NCBI RefSeq assembly: GCF_028737265.1
Contig: NZ_JAQZAK010000001.1
Coordinates: 496,001-560,000, forward strand
Origin: Actinomycetospora callitridis
Lineage (GTDB): Bacteria > Actinomycetota > Actinomycetes > Mycobacteriales > Pseudonocardiaceae
DNA length: 64,000 nucleotides
Direction: 5' to 3'
A program made the position numbers and the translations under genes. This document shows, in pieces, positions 53,394 to 61,406 of this stretch. The notes under the pieces were generated by a model. That model had not been told where the DNA came from. It ran no database searches and saw only the letters and a list, made by a program, of their open reading frames with translations. Position 1 is the stretch's first letter, and the number at the start of each line of letters is the position of its first letter.

Positions 53394-54182
53394 ATGTGCG
53401 GCCGCTACAGCCAGGCGAAGGACCCGGCGACCCTCGCCGAGGAGTTCGACGCCGTCGACGCCACCGAGGGCGCGTGGCCCGGTCCCGAGCACAACGTCGC
53501 GCCCACCACCACGGTGCTCGCCGTCGTCGACCGGCACCCGCGCGACGACGCCGGGAAGGCCGACCCCCAGCGGCTCGAGCGCAGCCTGCGCGCCATGCGC
53601 TGGGGGCTGGTGCCCGGCTGGGCGGACGACCCCAAGGTCGGCAGCCGGATGATCAACGCGCGGTCCGACTCGCTGACCAGCAAGCCCGCGTTCCGCCGCG
53701 CGGCCAAGGGGCGCCGCTGCCTGCTCCCGGCCGACGGCTGGTTCGAGTGGCAGCGCGACGGCCCCGGCGGGCGCAAGGTCCCGTACTTCATCACGCTGCC
53801 CGGCGGGCGCTCGATCGCGTTCGCGGGCCTGTGGGAGACGTGGCGGCCGAAGGACGCGCCGAAGGGGACGTCGCCGCTGATCAGCACGACGGTCGTCACC
53901 ATCGACGCCGCGGGCCCGCTCACCGAGATCCACCACCGGATGCCGCTCGTGCTCCCGGCCGAGCGCTGGAAGGCCTGGCTCGACCCGGACAACGACGACC
54001 CCACCGACCTCCTCGAGCCGCCCCCGCCCGAGCTGCTGACGTCGTTCGAGCTGCGCCAGGTGTCCACCAAGGTCAACAACGTCAAGAACCACGGGCCGGA
54101 GCTGCTCGAGGAGAGGCACGACGAGCCCGAGCAGGTGGGCCTCGACCTGGACCTCGAGGCCGACGTCCCGGCCACGCAGTGA
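53394..54182 (+). CDS. SRAP family protein (abasic-site DNA-protein crosslinker, YedK/HMCES type)
   Basis: A 262-residue SOS-response-associated peptidase domain protein that protects abasic sites in single-stranded DNA by a crosslink through Cys2. MCGRYSQAKDPATLAEEF has the essential Cys2 after Met removal. EHNVAPTTTVLAV has the conserved Asn, LPADGWFEWQRDG the Glu, and GPLTEIHHRMPLVLPAERW the His. ARSDSLTSKPAFRRAAKGRR binds DNA. It corresponds to Rv3226c beside aroA and is divergent from it by 92 bases. Its stop overlaps a hydrolase gene (GTGA). Confidence 0.93.
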   Translation: MCGRYSQAKDPATLAEEFDAVDATEGAWPGPEHNVAPTTTVLAVVDRHPRDDAGKADPQRLERSLRAMRWGLVPGWADDPKVGSRMINARSDSLTSKPAFRRAAKGRRCLLPADGWFEWQRDGPGGRKVPYFITLPGGRSIAFAGLWETWRPKDAPKGTSPLISTTVVTIDAAGPLTEIHHRMPLVLPAERWKAWLDPDNDDPTDLLEPPPPELLTSFELRQVSTKVNNVKNHGPELLEERHDEPEQVGLDLDLEADVPATQ

Positions 54183-54814
54183 TCACGGTCGAGACCCCGC
54201 ACGGTCCCGCCCAGGTCCACCTCGACGGGCCCGACGCCGGCCCGCGTGCCCTGCTGGTGCTCGGCCACGGCGCCGGGGGCGGTGTCGAGGCGCCCGACCT
54301 GCTCGGCGCCCGCTCGGCGGCCCTGGACGCGGGCCTGGCGGTCGCCCGCGTCCTCCAGCCCTACCGCGTCGCCGGGCGCAAGGCCCCCGCGCCGGCCGCC
54401 CAGCTCGACGAGGCCTGGGCCGCGGTCGTCGCGCACCTGGGCACGGCCTTCCCGGAGGTCCCCCAGGTGCACGGCGGGCGGTCCTCCGGCGCCCGGGTGG
54501 CCTGCCGGGGGGCGACGACGCTGGGGGCCGTCGCCGTCCTCGCGCTGGCGTTCCCCCTGCTCGCACCGCCCCGCCGCGACGGCTCCCGCGCCGACCGGGG
54601 GCCCGAGATCGACGCCGTCACGGTGCCGGTGCTCGCGGTCTCCGGCGAGCGCGACCGCTTCGGGATCCCCGGGCCCACGGCCACCCGCGAGGTCGTCGTG
54701 CTCGCCGGCGACCACTCGCTCAAGGCCCGCGGGCCGGTCGCCGCGGCGGTGGCGCCGTGGCTGGCGCGCGTGCTCCCTCAGCCCGCCCCCGCGCCGGCCA
54801 CCGCCCGCAGGTAG
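54179..54814 (+). CDS. alpha/beta-hydrolase family protein (KANL3/Tex30-like dienelactone hydrolase fold)
   Basis: A 211-residue hydrolase. It starts VITVETPHGPAQVHLDGP, with ALLVLGHGAGGGVEAPDLLG as oxyanion loop, VHGGRSSGARVACRGA as nucleophile elbow (GxSxG: GRSSG), VPVLAVSGERDRFGIP giving the Asp and LAGDHSLKARGP giving the His. Reaction and substrate are unknown. GTG overlaps the SRAP stop. Its 3' end overlaps the convergent WYL-regulator gene by 37 bases. Confidence 0.82.
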   Translation: MITVETPHGPAQVHLDGPDAGPRALLVLGHGAGGGVEAPDLLGARSAALDAGLAVARVLQPYRVAGRKAPAPAAQLDEAWAAVVAHLGTAFPEVPQVHGGRSSGARVACRGATTLGAVAVLALAFPLLAPPRRDGSRADRGPEIDAVTVPVLAVSGERDRFGIPGPTATREVVVLAGDHSLKARGPVAAAVAPWLARVLPQPAPAPATARR

Positions 54815-55746
54815 CGCTCGCCGGTCGTGCGCAGCTGGGCCACGAGCTCGGGCGGGCCGTCGACGTGGAAGTCCGTGTCGAGCATCCCGATGTAGGCGGA
54901 CACGGTCGCGACGCTGTCCGCGCCGGTCACGAGCACGCAGCTGCGCCCGTCGCGCGGCTCGACGACGCCGACCGCGGGGTTGATGTGCGCGAGCACCTCC
55001 GCGGCCGGGGCGTGGACCACGATCCGCGCGTGCACCGACCACCCGGACGCCGCGACCTCGCGGAGCACCAGGTCGGTGAGGTCCTCGGGCGGCTCGACGG
55101 GCGTGAAGAGCCCGCCCCCTGGCGTGCGCAGCTCCAGGCCGTCGGCGCGCAGCACCGTCCAGCGGTCGTCCCGGGGGTCGCGCACCACCACGTACCAGCG
55201 GCGCTGCCAGCTCACGAGGCGGTAGGGCTCGAGGAGCCGGGTGGGTCCCTCGGCATCCCCGCCGACCCGCAGCGACGTCCGGTCGCGGATCGCCTCGGCG
55301 AGCGTGCGCAGCAGCGCCGGGTCGACCTCGGGGTCGGGCGCGTCGGACCCGGTGTTCTCCGGTCCGTGGTCGGTGGCCTCGGTGAGGGCGGCGAGGGTGC
55401 GGCGCAGGCGGTGCGGCAGGACACGGTCGAGCTTGGCGAGCGCGCGGTCGCCGGCCTCCCGGGTGCCGGCGAGCCCGGTGCCGGCGCGCAGCCCGAGGGC
55501 GATCGCCACGGCCTCGTCGTCGTCGAGCAGCAGCGGGGGCAGGGAGGCCCCGATCCCGAGCCGGTAGCGCCCGGTCCGGCCCGTCTCCGCATCGACGGGG
55601 TAGCCGAGCTCGCGCAGCCGCGCGACGTCGTTGCGGATCGTCCGGGTGCTCACCCCGAGGCGGGCGGCGAGCTCCGGTCCCGGCCAGTCGGGGCGGGACT
55701 GCAGCAGCGAGAGGAGGGCCAGCATCCGGGCCGAGGTGTCGCGCAC
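54778..55746 (-). CDS. HTH/WYL-domain transcriptional regulator
   Basis: A 322-residue regulator. The N-terminal winged helix is MLALLSLLQSRPDWPGPELA with RLGVSTRTIRNDVARLRELG and GYPVDAETGRTGRYRLG. The middle is helical (VAIALGLRAGTGLAGTREAG). A WYL domain is at about 185-250 (TRLLEPYRLVSWQRRWYVVV, RDDRWTVLRADGL), with a C-terminal WCX extension. WYL domains bind nucleic-acid or small ligands. It is divergent from an epoxide hydrolase, 62 bases apart, which it probably controls. GTG 55746 starts the HTH directly. Convergent overlap with the upstream hydrolase is 37 bases. Confidence 0.9.
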   Translation of the reverse strand: MRDTSARMLALLSLLQSRPDWPGPELAARLGVSTRTIRNDVARLRELGYPVDAETGRTGRYRLGIGASLPPLLLDDDEAVAIALGLRAGTGLAGTREAGDRALAKLDRVLPHRLRRTLAALTEATDHGPENTGSDAPDPEVDPALLRTLAEAIRDRTSLRVGGDAEGPTRLLEPYRLVSWQRRWYVVVRDPRDDRWTVLRADGLELRTPGGGLFTPVEPPEDLTDLVLREVAASGWSVHARIVVHAPAAEVLAHINPAVGVVEPRDGRSCVLVTGADSVATVSAYIGMLDTDFHVDGPPELVAQLRTTGERYLRAVAGAGAG

Positions 55747-55796
55747 GAGGTGAATCCTGCCGGTGAACGAGGAACGAAACGTGCCTGGTTGGTTTC

Positions 55797-55802
55797 TATC
55801 GT
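55797..55802 (+). promoter_or_regulatory. -10 box TATCGT for the leaderless epoxide hydrolase
   Basis: TATCGT ends 6 bases before ATG 55809. Just upstream, aacgaaac and gtttctatcgttc form an imperfect inverted repeat that overlaps the box and could be the WYL regulator's site; that part is speculative. Confidence 0.5.
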
Positions 55803-55808
55803 TCTCCC

Positions 55809-56960
55809 ATGAGCAGCGACACCAGCAGCAGCACCGTCATCGGCCGCTTCACCATCGAGGTCCCGCAGGCCGAGCTGGACGACCTCGCCGACCGGCTGGC
55901 CCGCACCCGCCTGCCGCGCCCGGCCCCGGGGGACGACTGGGACTACGGCACGCCGAACCACTACCTCGCCGCGATGGTCGAGCGGTGGCGCACGACGTTC
56001 GACTGGCGCGCCCAGGAGAAGCGGATGAACGCCGTGCCGAACTTCCTGACAGAGATCGACGGCCAGACCGTCCACTTCGTCCACGTGCCGTCGGCCGAGG
56101 CGGACGCGACGCCGCTGCTCCTGCTGCACACCTACCCGGGCTCGTTCGCCGAGTTCCTGGACATGATCGGCCCGCTCACCGACCCCGTCGCCCACGGCGG
56201 ACGGGCGGAGGACGCGTTCTCGGTGGTCGTGCCGTCGATGCCGGGCTTCGGGTTCTCGACGCCGGTGGCGGACCGCGGCTGGACGATGGCCCGGGTCGCG
56301 CGCACCTACGACACCCTCATGCGCCGGCTCGGCTACGAGTCCTACGGCGCCCACGGCAGCGACGGCGGCGCGATGGTCGCCCGCGAGCTCGGCCTGCTCG
56401 ACCCGCCCGGGTTCCTCGGTCTGCACGTCCTGCACCTGTTCAGCTTCCCGTCGGGCGACCCGAGCGAGTTCGAGCGTCTCGAGCCGTCGGACTACGCCGG
56501 GCTGGAGCACATGCAGTGGTTCCGGTCGGTGGGCGGCTACAACCAGATGAACGGTTCGCGCCCGCAGACGGTGGCCGTCGGGCTCGCCGACTCCCCGGTC
56601 GGCCAGCTCGCCTACAACGAGCTGTTCAACTCCTTCGGCAACGGGACGAGCCTGGTCAGCGAGGAGCAGATCCTCACCCAGGTCTCGCTCTACTGGCTCA
56701 CCAACACCATGGCGACGGCCGCGCGCTACCACTTCGAGGAGGCGCACTCGGGCGTCGAGCCGCGGGTCAGCGCCGCGCGGACCGGCGTGCAGGTGTTCGC
56801 CGACGACTTCCAGACGATCAAGGTGTTCGCCGAGCGCGACAACACCAACATCGTGCACTGGAGCCGCCACGAGCAGGGCGGGCACTTCGCGGCGCTCGAG
56901 CTGCCGGAGGTCGTCGCCGCCGACCTGCGGGTGTTCTTCGGCCCGGTGGACGAGAGCTAG
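55809..56960 (+). CDS. epoxide hydrolase (EHN N-terminal type)
   Basis: A 383-residue microsomal-type epoxide hydrolase fold. The N-terminal EHN domain reads RLARTRLPRPAPGDDW and DYGTPNHYLAAMVERWRTTF, FDWRAQEKRMNAVPNFLTEI. The alpha/beta core has LLLLHTYPGSFAEFLDMIGP (HGWPGS-type oxyanion motif, here HTYPGS) and SYGAHGSDGGAMVARELGLL, where Asp of GSDGG is the nucleophile. The late HWSRHEQGGHFAALELPE supplies the catalytic His. It likely detoxifies epoxides or lipids. ATG 55809 has a -10 box 6 bases upstream. Its stop overlaps the convergent ybaK stop. Confidence 0.9.
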   Translation: MSSDTSSSTVIGRFTIEVPQAELDDLADRLARTRLPRPAPGDDWDYGTPNHYLAAMVERWRTTFDWRAQEKRMNAVPNFLTEIDGQTVHFVHVPSAEADATPLLLLHTYPGSFAEFLDMIGPLTDPVAHGGRAEDAFSVVVPSMPGFGFSTPVADRGWTMARVARTYDTLMRRLGYESYGAHGSDGGAMVARELGLLDPPGFLGLHVLHLFSFPSGDPSEFERLEPSDYAGLEHMQWFRSVGGYNQMNGSRPQTVAVGLADSPVGQLAYNELFNSFGNGTSLVSEEQILTQVSLYWLTNTMATAARYHFEEAHSGVEPRVSAARTGVQVFADDFQTIKVFAERDNTNIVHWSRHEQGGHFAALELPEVVAADLRVFFGPVDES

Positions 56961-57442
56961 GGAGCCGCGATCTCGGCCAGCTCGGCGCCGGTGGCGGTGA
57001 CGAGGTCGTCGGGGGCCAGCTCCATCTGCAGCCCCCGACGGCCGGCCGAGCAGAACACCGTCCCGTGCTCGGCCACCGAGAGGTCGATCACGACGTCGAG
57101 CGGCTGGCGCCCGCCCAGCGGGGCGATGCCGCCGACCACGTAGCCGGTGAGGCGCTGGGCCACCGCGGGGTCGGCCATCACGGCCCGCTTGCCCCCGCAC
57201 GCCGCCGCGAGCGCCTTGAGGTCGAGCGTCCCGGCGACCGGCACCATGGCCAGCACCGGGCGGCCGTCGACCTCGGCGACCAGCGTCTTGAGCACCCGCC
57301 GCGGGTCGAGGCCGAGGGCGTCGGCGGCCTCCGTGCCGTAGGCGGTCCTGCCCGGCGCGGTGTAGGGGTGCGTCGTGTACCGGATGTCCGCATCGTCGAG
57401 CGCCACCAGGGCCGGGGTCGCCGCCGCCGCTCGTCGCGCCAC
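56957..57442 (-). CDS. ybaK: YbaK/EbsC-type Cys-tRNA(Pro) deacylase
   Basis: A 161-residue trans-editing protein that hydrolyses mischarged Cys-tRNA(Pro). [40 protein letters not shown] (Lys of the YbaK active site), [20 protein letters not shown] and [20 protein letters not shown] mark the YbaK/prolyl-tRNA editing fold. GTG 57442 is chosen as the last start before the conserved region; longer in-frame sequence runs into the sigR promoter. It is divergent from sigR, so the SigR-type promoter lies within 40 bases of its start. The stop overlaps the epoxide hydrolase stop. Confidence 0.9.
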   Translation of the reverse strand: MARRAAAATPALVALDDADIRYTTHPYTAPGRTAYGTEAADALGLDPRRVLKTLVAEVDGRPVLAMVPVAGTLDLKALAAACGGKRAVMADPAVAQRLTGYVVGGIAPLGGRQPLDVVIDLSVAEHGTVFCSAGRRGLQMELAPDDLVTATGAELAEIAAP

Positions 57443-57479
57443 GACCGGCGAGCGTAGCGACGCCCACCCCGCGACCGGC

Positions 57480-57506
57480 GGGAATCCCGCACCCCGGAAC
57501 CGCGTT
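57480..57506 (+). promoter_or_regulatory. SigR-type promoter GGGAAT-N18-GTT upstream of sigR
   Basis: GGGAAT (57480-57485) and GTT (57504-57506) are separated by exactly 18 bases, the consensus of disulfide-stress sigma factors SigR (Streptomyces) and SigH (Mycobacterium). The upstream ATG of sigR (57516) begins 9 bases after the GTT, so the autoregulated transcript is leaderless or nearly so. Confidence 0.88.
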
Positions 57507-57515
57507 GACGGGGAC

Positions 57516-58379
57516 ATGCCAGCAGTGATGACGATGACGGAGGCCGGCACGGCCCCCGTGGCGCCGTTCCCCGGCGTGACGTCGTCCGCGGAGTGGGATG
57601 TCCGGGACCTGACGCGGGTAGTCTCCGCGGGATCCGTAGACGTTCCGACCGCGCCCCCGGCGCGGTCCGAAGGGAGCCCCGTGGCCGACGCGGCGAGGGC
57701 TGTGCCTGACCAGACCCCCGGCGACACCAGTAGTGACCAGCGGCGACCCGAAGCGGTCGACGTGGCCACCGAGACACCCGAGGAGCGTGCCGCGCGTTTC
57801 GAGCGCGACGCGATGCCCCTGGTGGACCAGCTCTACGCGGCGGCCCTGCGGATGACCCGCAACCCGGCCGACGCCGAGGACCTGGTGCAGGAGACGGTGC
57901 TCAAGGCGTACTCCTCGTTCGCCTCGTTCACCCCCGGCACCAACCTCAAGGCCTGGATGTACCGCATCCTGACCAACTCCTACATCAACACCTACCGCAA
58001 GCGGCAGCGTCAGCCCCAGCAGTCGCCGACGGACGAGATCAGCGACTGGCAGCTCGCCCAGGCGGGCGAGCACACCTCGCTCGGTCTCCCGTCGGCCGAG
58101 GTCGAGGCGATGGAGAACCTGCCGGACACCGACATCCGCGACGCGCTGCAGGCGCTGCCGGACGACTTCCGGATGGCGGTGTACCTCGCCGACGTCGAGG
58201 GCTTCGCGTACAAGGAGATCGCCGAGATCATGGGCACCCCGATCGGCACCGTGATGTCGCGGCTGCACCGCGGCCGCAAGCAGCTCCGCGACGCGCTCAC
58301 CGACACGGCCCGGGACCGCGGCTTCCTGCGGGACGCCGACGGCGCGCGGGTCACGTCCGGAGAGGGGGCGGCACGATGA
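57516..58379 (+). CDS. sigR: ECF sigma factor SigR/SigH (thiol-oxidative stress), with a likely second start
   Basis: RNA polymerase sigma factor released from RsrA by disulfide stress. Region 2 is [20 protein letters not shown] then [35 protein letters not shown]. Region 4 is [20 protein letters not shown] then [20 protein letters not shown]. Two starts are supported: ATG 57516, next to a SigR-type promoter (287 aa), and GTG 57681, 55 codons later, with AAGGGAG four bases upstream. In Streptomyces a SigR' isoform with 55 extra N-terminal residues is made from the autoregulated promoter and is unstable. The stop overlaps rsrA. Confidence 0.95.
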   Translation: MPAVMTMTEAGTAPVAPFPGVTSSAEWDVRDLTRVVSAGSVDVPTAPPARSEGSPVADAARAVPDQTPGDTSSDQRRPEAVDVATETPEERAARFERDAMPLVDQLYAAALRMTRNPADAEDLVQETVLKAYSSFASFTPGTNLKAWMYRILTNSYINTYRKRQRQPQQSPTDEISDWQLAQAGEHTSLGLPSAEVEAMENLPDTDIRDALQALPDDFRMAVYLADVEGFAYKEIAEIMGTPIGTVMSRLHRGRKQLRDALTDTARDRGFLRDADGARVTSGEGAAR

Positions 58380-58714
58380 GCTGCGGCGAGCCCCACGAGA
58401 CCGACTGCTCCGAGGTGCTGGCCGAGGTCTGGCTGCTGCTCGACCACGAGTGCGACGCCGACCGCGACGCCCAGCTCCGACGCCATCTCGACGAGTGCGG
58501 GCCGTGCCTGGCGCGGTACGGGCTCGAGGAGAAGGTCAAGAGGCTGCTGGGCCGCAGCTGCGGCGGCGAGCACGCGCCGGCGGAGCTGCACCAGCGGCTG
58601 CGCGAGCAGATCCGTGCCACGGTGCTCGAGCAGGCCGAGGTCACCGTCGAGCGCGGGCCCGGCGGCACGGTCGTCGAGGTCAACCAGACGCGCGTCGAGT
58701 CCTGGCGCAGCTAG
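58376..58714 (+). CDS. rsrA: zinc-containing anti-sigma factor RsrA/RshA (ZAS)
   Basis: Redox-responsive anti-sigma factor (112 aa) that binds SigR when reduced and releases it when its cysteines form disulfides. The ZAS motif is in [20 protein letters not shown] (H-x3-C-x2-C). Further Cys are in [15 protein letters not shown] and DHECDADRD, and a third conserved Cys lies in [15 protein letters not shown]. The ATG overlaps the sigR stop (ATGA), so sigma and anti-sigma are made in proportion. A strong bidirectional terminator follows. Confidence 0.93.
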   Translation: MSCGEPHETDCSEVLAEVWLLLDHECDADRDAQLRRHLDECGPCLARYGLEEKVKRLLGRSCGGEHAPAELHQRLREQIRATVLEQAEVTVERGPGGTVVEVNQTRVESWRS

Positions 58715-58742
58715 ACGTCCCCGCAGCGGGACACACCGCACG

Positions 58743-58787
58743 ACGCACGAGGGCTCGTCCGCGCTTCGCGGACGGGCCCTCGTGCGT
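58743..58787. terminator. bidirectional terminator between rsrA and the bL37 gene
   Basis: acgcacgagggc and gccctcgtgcgt form a 12-bp outer stem, with inner gtccgcg-ctt-cgcggac and a 2+2 internal bulge. The hairpin lies 28 bases after rsrA and 15 bases after the convergent bL37 stop. Confidence 0.85.
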
Positions 58788-58802
58788 GTAGCGGGCAGGC
58801 GC

Positions 58803-58877
58803 TCAGGAGTTGGGGCGCTTGCCGTGGTTGCTGGCCTTCTTCTTGCGGTCCCGCTTCTGGCGCGCGCGCTTCGACAT
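58803..58877 (-). CDS. 24-residue ribosomal protein bL37
   Basis: A complete tiny gene: reverse-strand ATG at 58877 to TGA at 58803 encodes MSKRARQKRDRKKKASNHGK followed by RPNS. It matches the actinobacterial large-subunit protein bL37 found in mycobacterial ribosome structures (MAKRGRKKRDRKxxxANHGKRPN pattern, from memory), a basic peptide lodged in 23S rRNA. It is easily missed by gene finders. The location beside rshA/rsrA agrees with mycobacteria. It is divergent from pdtaS, 47 bases apart, so the two share a short promoter region. Confidence 0.9.
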   Translation of the reverse strand: MSKRARQKRDRKKKASNHGKRPNS

Positions 58878-58924
58878 GCGTCCATCGTCGCACGTGGGGA
58901 GACCGCGACCGGCGCGGTGGTTGG

Positions 58925-60478
58925 ATGATCGGCATGCAGGGCAGCGGGAACCGCGGGCGGCCGGTCTCGACGCTCTCGAACCTCCTGGCGGCCCACACGG
59001 ACCTGCCCGGGACGTCCGTGGCCCATCTGCAGCGCATCGTCGCCGAGTGGCAGCTGCTCGCCGACCTGTCGTTCGCGGACTTCCTGCTGTGGGTGCCCGT
59101 GACGGGCCCGCAGGGGACGAGGCGGTTCCTCTGCATGGCGCAGAGCCGCCCGACGACGACGGCGACCGCCCACCCCGAGGACATGGTGGACAGCGCGCCC
59201 GCCGAGAGCCTGGTCCCGCAGCTGCAGCGGGCGATGGAGGACACCGCCCTGCGCCGCGAGGACCAGCCGCGGTGGCACCGCGGGCGGTCGGTGCGCCGCG
59301 AGGTGGTGCCGGTGCGCGCTCCGCAGACGCGGGAGGACTCCGGTCGGGGTGAGGTGATCGCCGTCCTGGGCCGCGACACCAACCTCGCCGCCCCCCGGGT
59401 GCCGAGCACCCTGGAGATCACCTACCTCGCGGTGGCGGCGGACCTGCTGCAGATGGTCGCCGACGGCACGTTCCCGACGGCGCAGAGCAAGGACGAGGGC
59501 CGCTCGACGCCGCGGGTGGGCGACGGGCTGGTGCGCATCAGCTCGACGGGACGGGTGCTCTACGCCAGCCCGAACGCCGCGTCGGCCTTCCACCGGCTCG
59601 GGTGGAGCGACGAGCTGGTCGGCGCGGACCTGGCGGGGGTGGTGCGCGAGGTCGCCGACGACGCCTTCGAGGGCACCGAGGCGGCCGAGCACGTGCGGGG
59701 CGCGCTGGCGGGCACCCCGTCGCAGCGCGCCGAGCTGGAGGGCCACGGGGCGTCCGCGGTACTGCGGGCCCTACCGCTGCACCCGCGTGGGGTGCCGTCC
59801 GGCGCGGTCGTCCTGGCCCGCGACGTCACCGACGTCCGCCGCCGCGACCGTGCCCTGCTCAGCAAGGACGCCACGATCCGCGAGATCCACCACCGCGTGA
59901 AGAACAATCTCCAGACCGTCGCCGCCCTCCTGCGGCTCCAGGCCCGCCGCACGCCGCACGCCGAGGCCCAGGAGGCCCTCACGGAGTCGGTGCGTCGGGT
60001 GGCGTCGATCGCGCTGGTGCACGAGGCGCTGGCGGCGTCCGTCGACGAGCGGGTCGACATCGACGACGTCCTCGACCGCGTGCTGCCGATGATGAACGAC
60101 CTCGCCCGCCCCGGTGCCCGCGTGGCCATGAGCCGGGCCGGCGAGGTCGGCGTGCTGCCGGCGGTGATGGCGACGCCGCTGGTCATGGTGCTCACCGAGC
60201 TCGTCGCCAACGCCCTCGAGCACGGGTTCGCCGAGCGGTCCTCGGGATCCGTCGTCATCACGGCGACGCGGACCGCCGCGGTGCTGGAGGTGGAGGTCGC
60301 CGACGACGGCCGAGGCCTGCCGGAGACGTTCTCGCTGGAGCGGGCCACGGGCCTGGGGCTGCAGATCGTGCGCACGCTCGTCGACTCCGAGCTGGCCGGG
60401 GCCCTGAGCATCCGGCCCGCCGAGGACGGCGGCACCCGGGCGGTCCTCAAGGTGCCGCTGCAGCACCGGGGGCGCTAG
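58925..60478 (+). CDS. pdtaS: soluble sensor histidine kinase PdtaS (HisKA_2 family)
   Basis: Cytosolic kinase (517 aa) matching Rv3220c, which phosphorylates the ANTAR regulator PdtaR. The N-terminal sensory domain is GAF-like (about 30-175: LSNLLAAHTDLPGTSVAHLQ, FADFLLWVPVTGPQGTRRF). A PAS domain is at about 200-300 (RISSTGRVLYASPNAASAFH). The phospho-acceptor is in ATIREIHHRVKNNLQTVAAL, and the ATPase has ELVANALEHGFAERS with VADDGRGLPETFSLERATGL. PdtaR itself is not in the window; the GAF-ANTAR protein at 25112 has no receiver. ATG 58934 may be the true start (TTGGAT 7 bases upstream). Confidence 0.93.
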   Translation: MIGMQGSGNRGRPVSTLSNLLAAHTDLPGTSVAHLQRIVAEWQLLADLSFADFLLWVPVTGPQGTRRFLCMAQSRPTTTATAHPEDMVDSAPAESLVPQLQRAMEDTALRREDQPRWHRGRSVRREVVPVRAPQTREDSGRGEVIAVLGRDTNLAAPRVPSTLEITYLAVAADLLQMVADGTFPTAQSKDEGRSTPRVGDGLVRISSTGRVLYASPNAASAFHRLGWSDELVGADLAGVVREVADDAFEGTEAAEHVRGALAGTPSQRAELEGHGASAVLRALPLHPRGVPSGAVVLARDVTDVRRRDRALLSKDATIREIHHRVKNNLQTVAALLRLQARRTPHAEAQEALTESVRRVASIALVHEALAASVDERVDIDDVLDRVLPMMNDLARPGARVAMSRAGEVGVLPAVMATPLVMVLTELVANALEHGFAERSSGSVVITATRTAAVLEVEVADDGRGLPETFSLERATGLGLQIVRTLVDSELAGALSIRPAEDGGTRAVLKVPLQHRGR

Positions 60479-60521
60479 AGGGGCCCGGGAAAGTCTTCAG
60501 AAAGGCCCGCAGCAGCACGAA

Positions 60522-60556
60522 GGCCCCGGACCCGTCCGTGGGACGGGGCCGGGGCC
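60522..60556. terminator. terminator between pdtaS and whiB1
   Basis: ggccccgg-a-cccgtcc (60522-60537) pairs with ggacggg-g-ccggggcc (60541-60556) around a 3-base loop, giving two stems separated by a 1+1 mismatch. It sits between convergent genes and can serve both. Confidence 0.85.
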
Positions 60557-60628
60557 CTCGTGGGTCTCGGTCGTGGTCGGCCGCCTGGGGAGCGAGCGCC
60601 CGGCCACGACGCCGAGGTGTGCCGCCGA

Positions 60629-60880
60629 TCAGGCGGTGTGCACCTCGGGCCGGATGCCGTGACGCTTCAGCGCACGGCGCTCGTCCTCGCTCGCTCCGCC
60701 CCAGACACCCGCGTCCTGACCGGACTCCAGCGCCCACGTGAGGCACTCGGTCATCGCGGGGCAACGCCGGCAGACGCTTTTCGCGCGGGCGATCTGAGAG
60801 AGAGCGGGGCCACTCGTGCCGACGGGGAAGAACAGTTCCGGGTCCTCGTCGCGGCAAGCAGCGTCGTTCCGCCAGTCCAT
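60629..60880 (-). CDS. whiB1: WhiB1 iron-sulfur transcriptional regulator
   Basis: An 83-residue Wbl protein holding an NO-sensitive [4Fe-4S] cluster, essential in M. tuberculosis. MDWRNDAACRDEDPELFFPV is near-diagnostic for WhiB1. ARAKSVCRRCPAMTECLTWA gives the CxxC and fourth Cys, then SGQDAGVWGGASEDERRALK, the G[VI]WGG turn and basic tail. WhiB1 binds the primary sigma factor region 4. It lies next to pdtaS as Rv3219 does next to Rv3220c. The upstream 526 bases hold no gene and should contain its promoter and leader. Confidence 0.96.
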   Translation of the reverse strand: MDWRNDAACRDEDPELFFPVGTSGPALSQIARAKSVCRRCPAMTECLTWALESGQDAGVWGGASEDERRALKRHGIRPEVHTA

Positions 60881-61406
60881 CGTTCTGAGCTCCTCGGTGG
60901 GCGCGCCTCGGGGTGCGCGCCGGTCGTGGTCGTCATCGTCTCGACCTCGTCGTAGGCCCCGTGTAGGGCCCGCGACCTGTCAGGAGAGACTGAGGACGTC
61001 AACTCCCGTTCGAACTGTGACGTCGGTGCCACGGACGAATGCGGTGTCGCCGTCCCCTGCCTCGTGCCCGTCGCTCGCACATTCACGAACGTCGGACCCT
61101 CCGGTCCGAGTGCACGTCCCTCTCGGGTCGTGCGCCCTTCCCGGTATTCGCGGGGGATGCGACTCAATCTGCAGGACGTGACCAGGGAGATCGAGTGGCA
61201 AGCGGCTCGACGGGCGAACTCGGTCGGTGAGTGGAATAGCGCGGACCGTCATGAGCGCCGGGCTGCGACGAGCGACGATTCAGGCACGACGAACCGTCCA
61301 CCCGTGTGAGCGAGCGCGACGAGCGGTCAGCAGGACGGCTCGATTCAGAAGGCCACCGGTCGCGATGGGATCTCACACGGAGTTCACATCGCGCTCGTCG
61401 GCGGCC
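60881..61406. other. 526-base intergenic region upstream of whiB1
   Basis: Slightly lower GC than neighbouring genes and without a convincing reading frame; open frames on both strands lack coding-like composition. It should contain the whiB1 promoter. A possible 50-residue plus-strand frame starts at 61157 (MRLNLQDVTREIEW), but no homology or good ribosome site supports it. Confidence 0.55.
61016..61031. promoter_or_regulatory. possible CRP-type site upstream of whiB1
   Basis: TGTGA-cgtcgg-TGCCA matches 8 of 10 positions of the TGTGA-N6-TCACA consensus, 136 bases before the whiB1 start. whiB1 is under cAMP-CRP control in M. tuberculosis. The match is short and could be chance. Confidence 0.3.

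Noticed and set aside
61157..61309. possible 50-residue plus-strand gene upstream of whiB1
   Set aside because: No homology, weak ribosome site and unremarkable codon use; kept only as a note in the intergenic entry.
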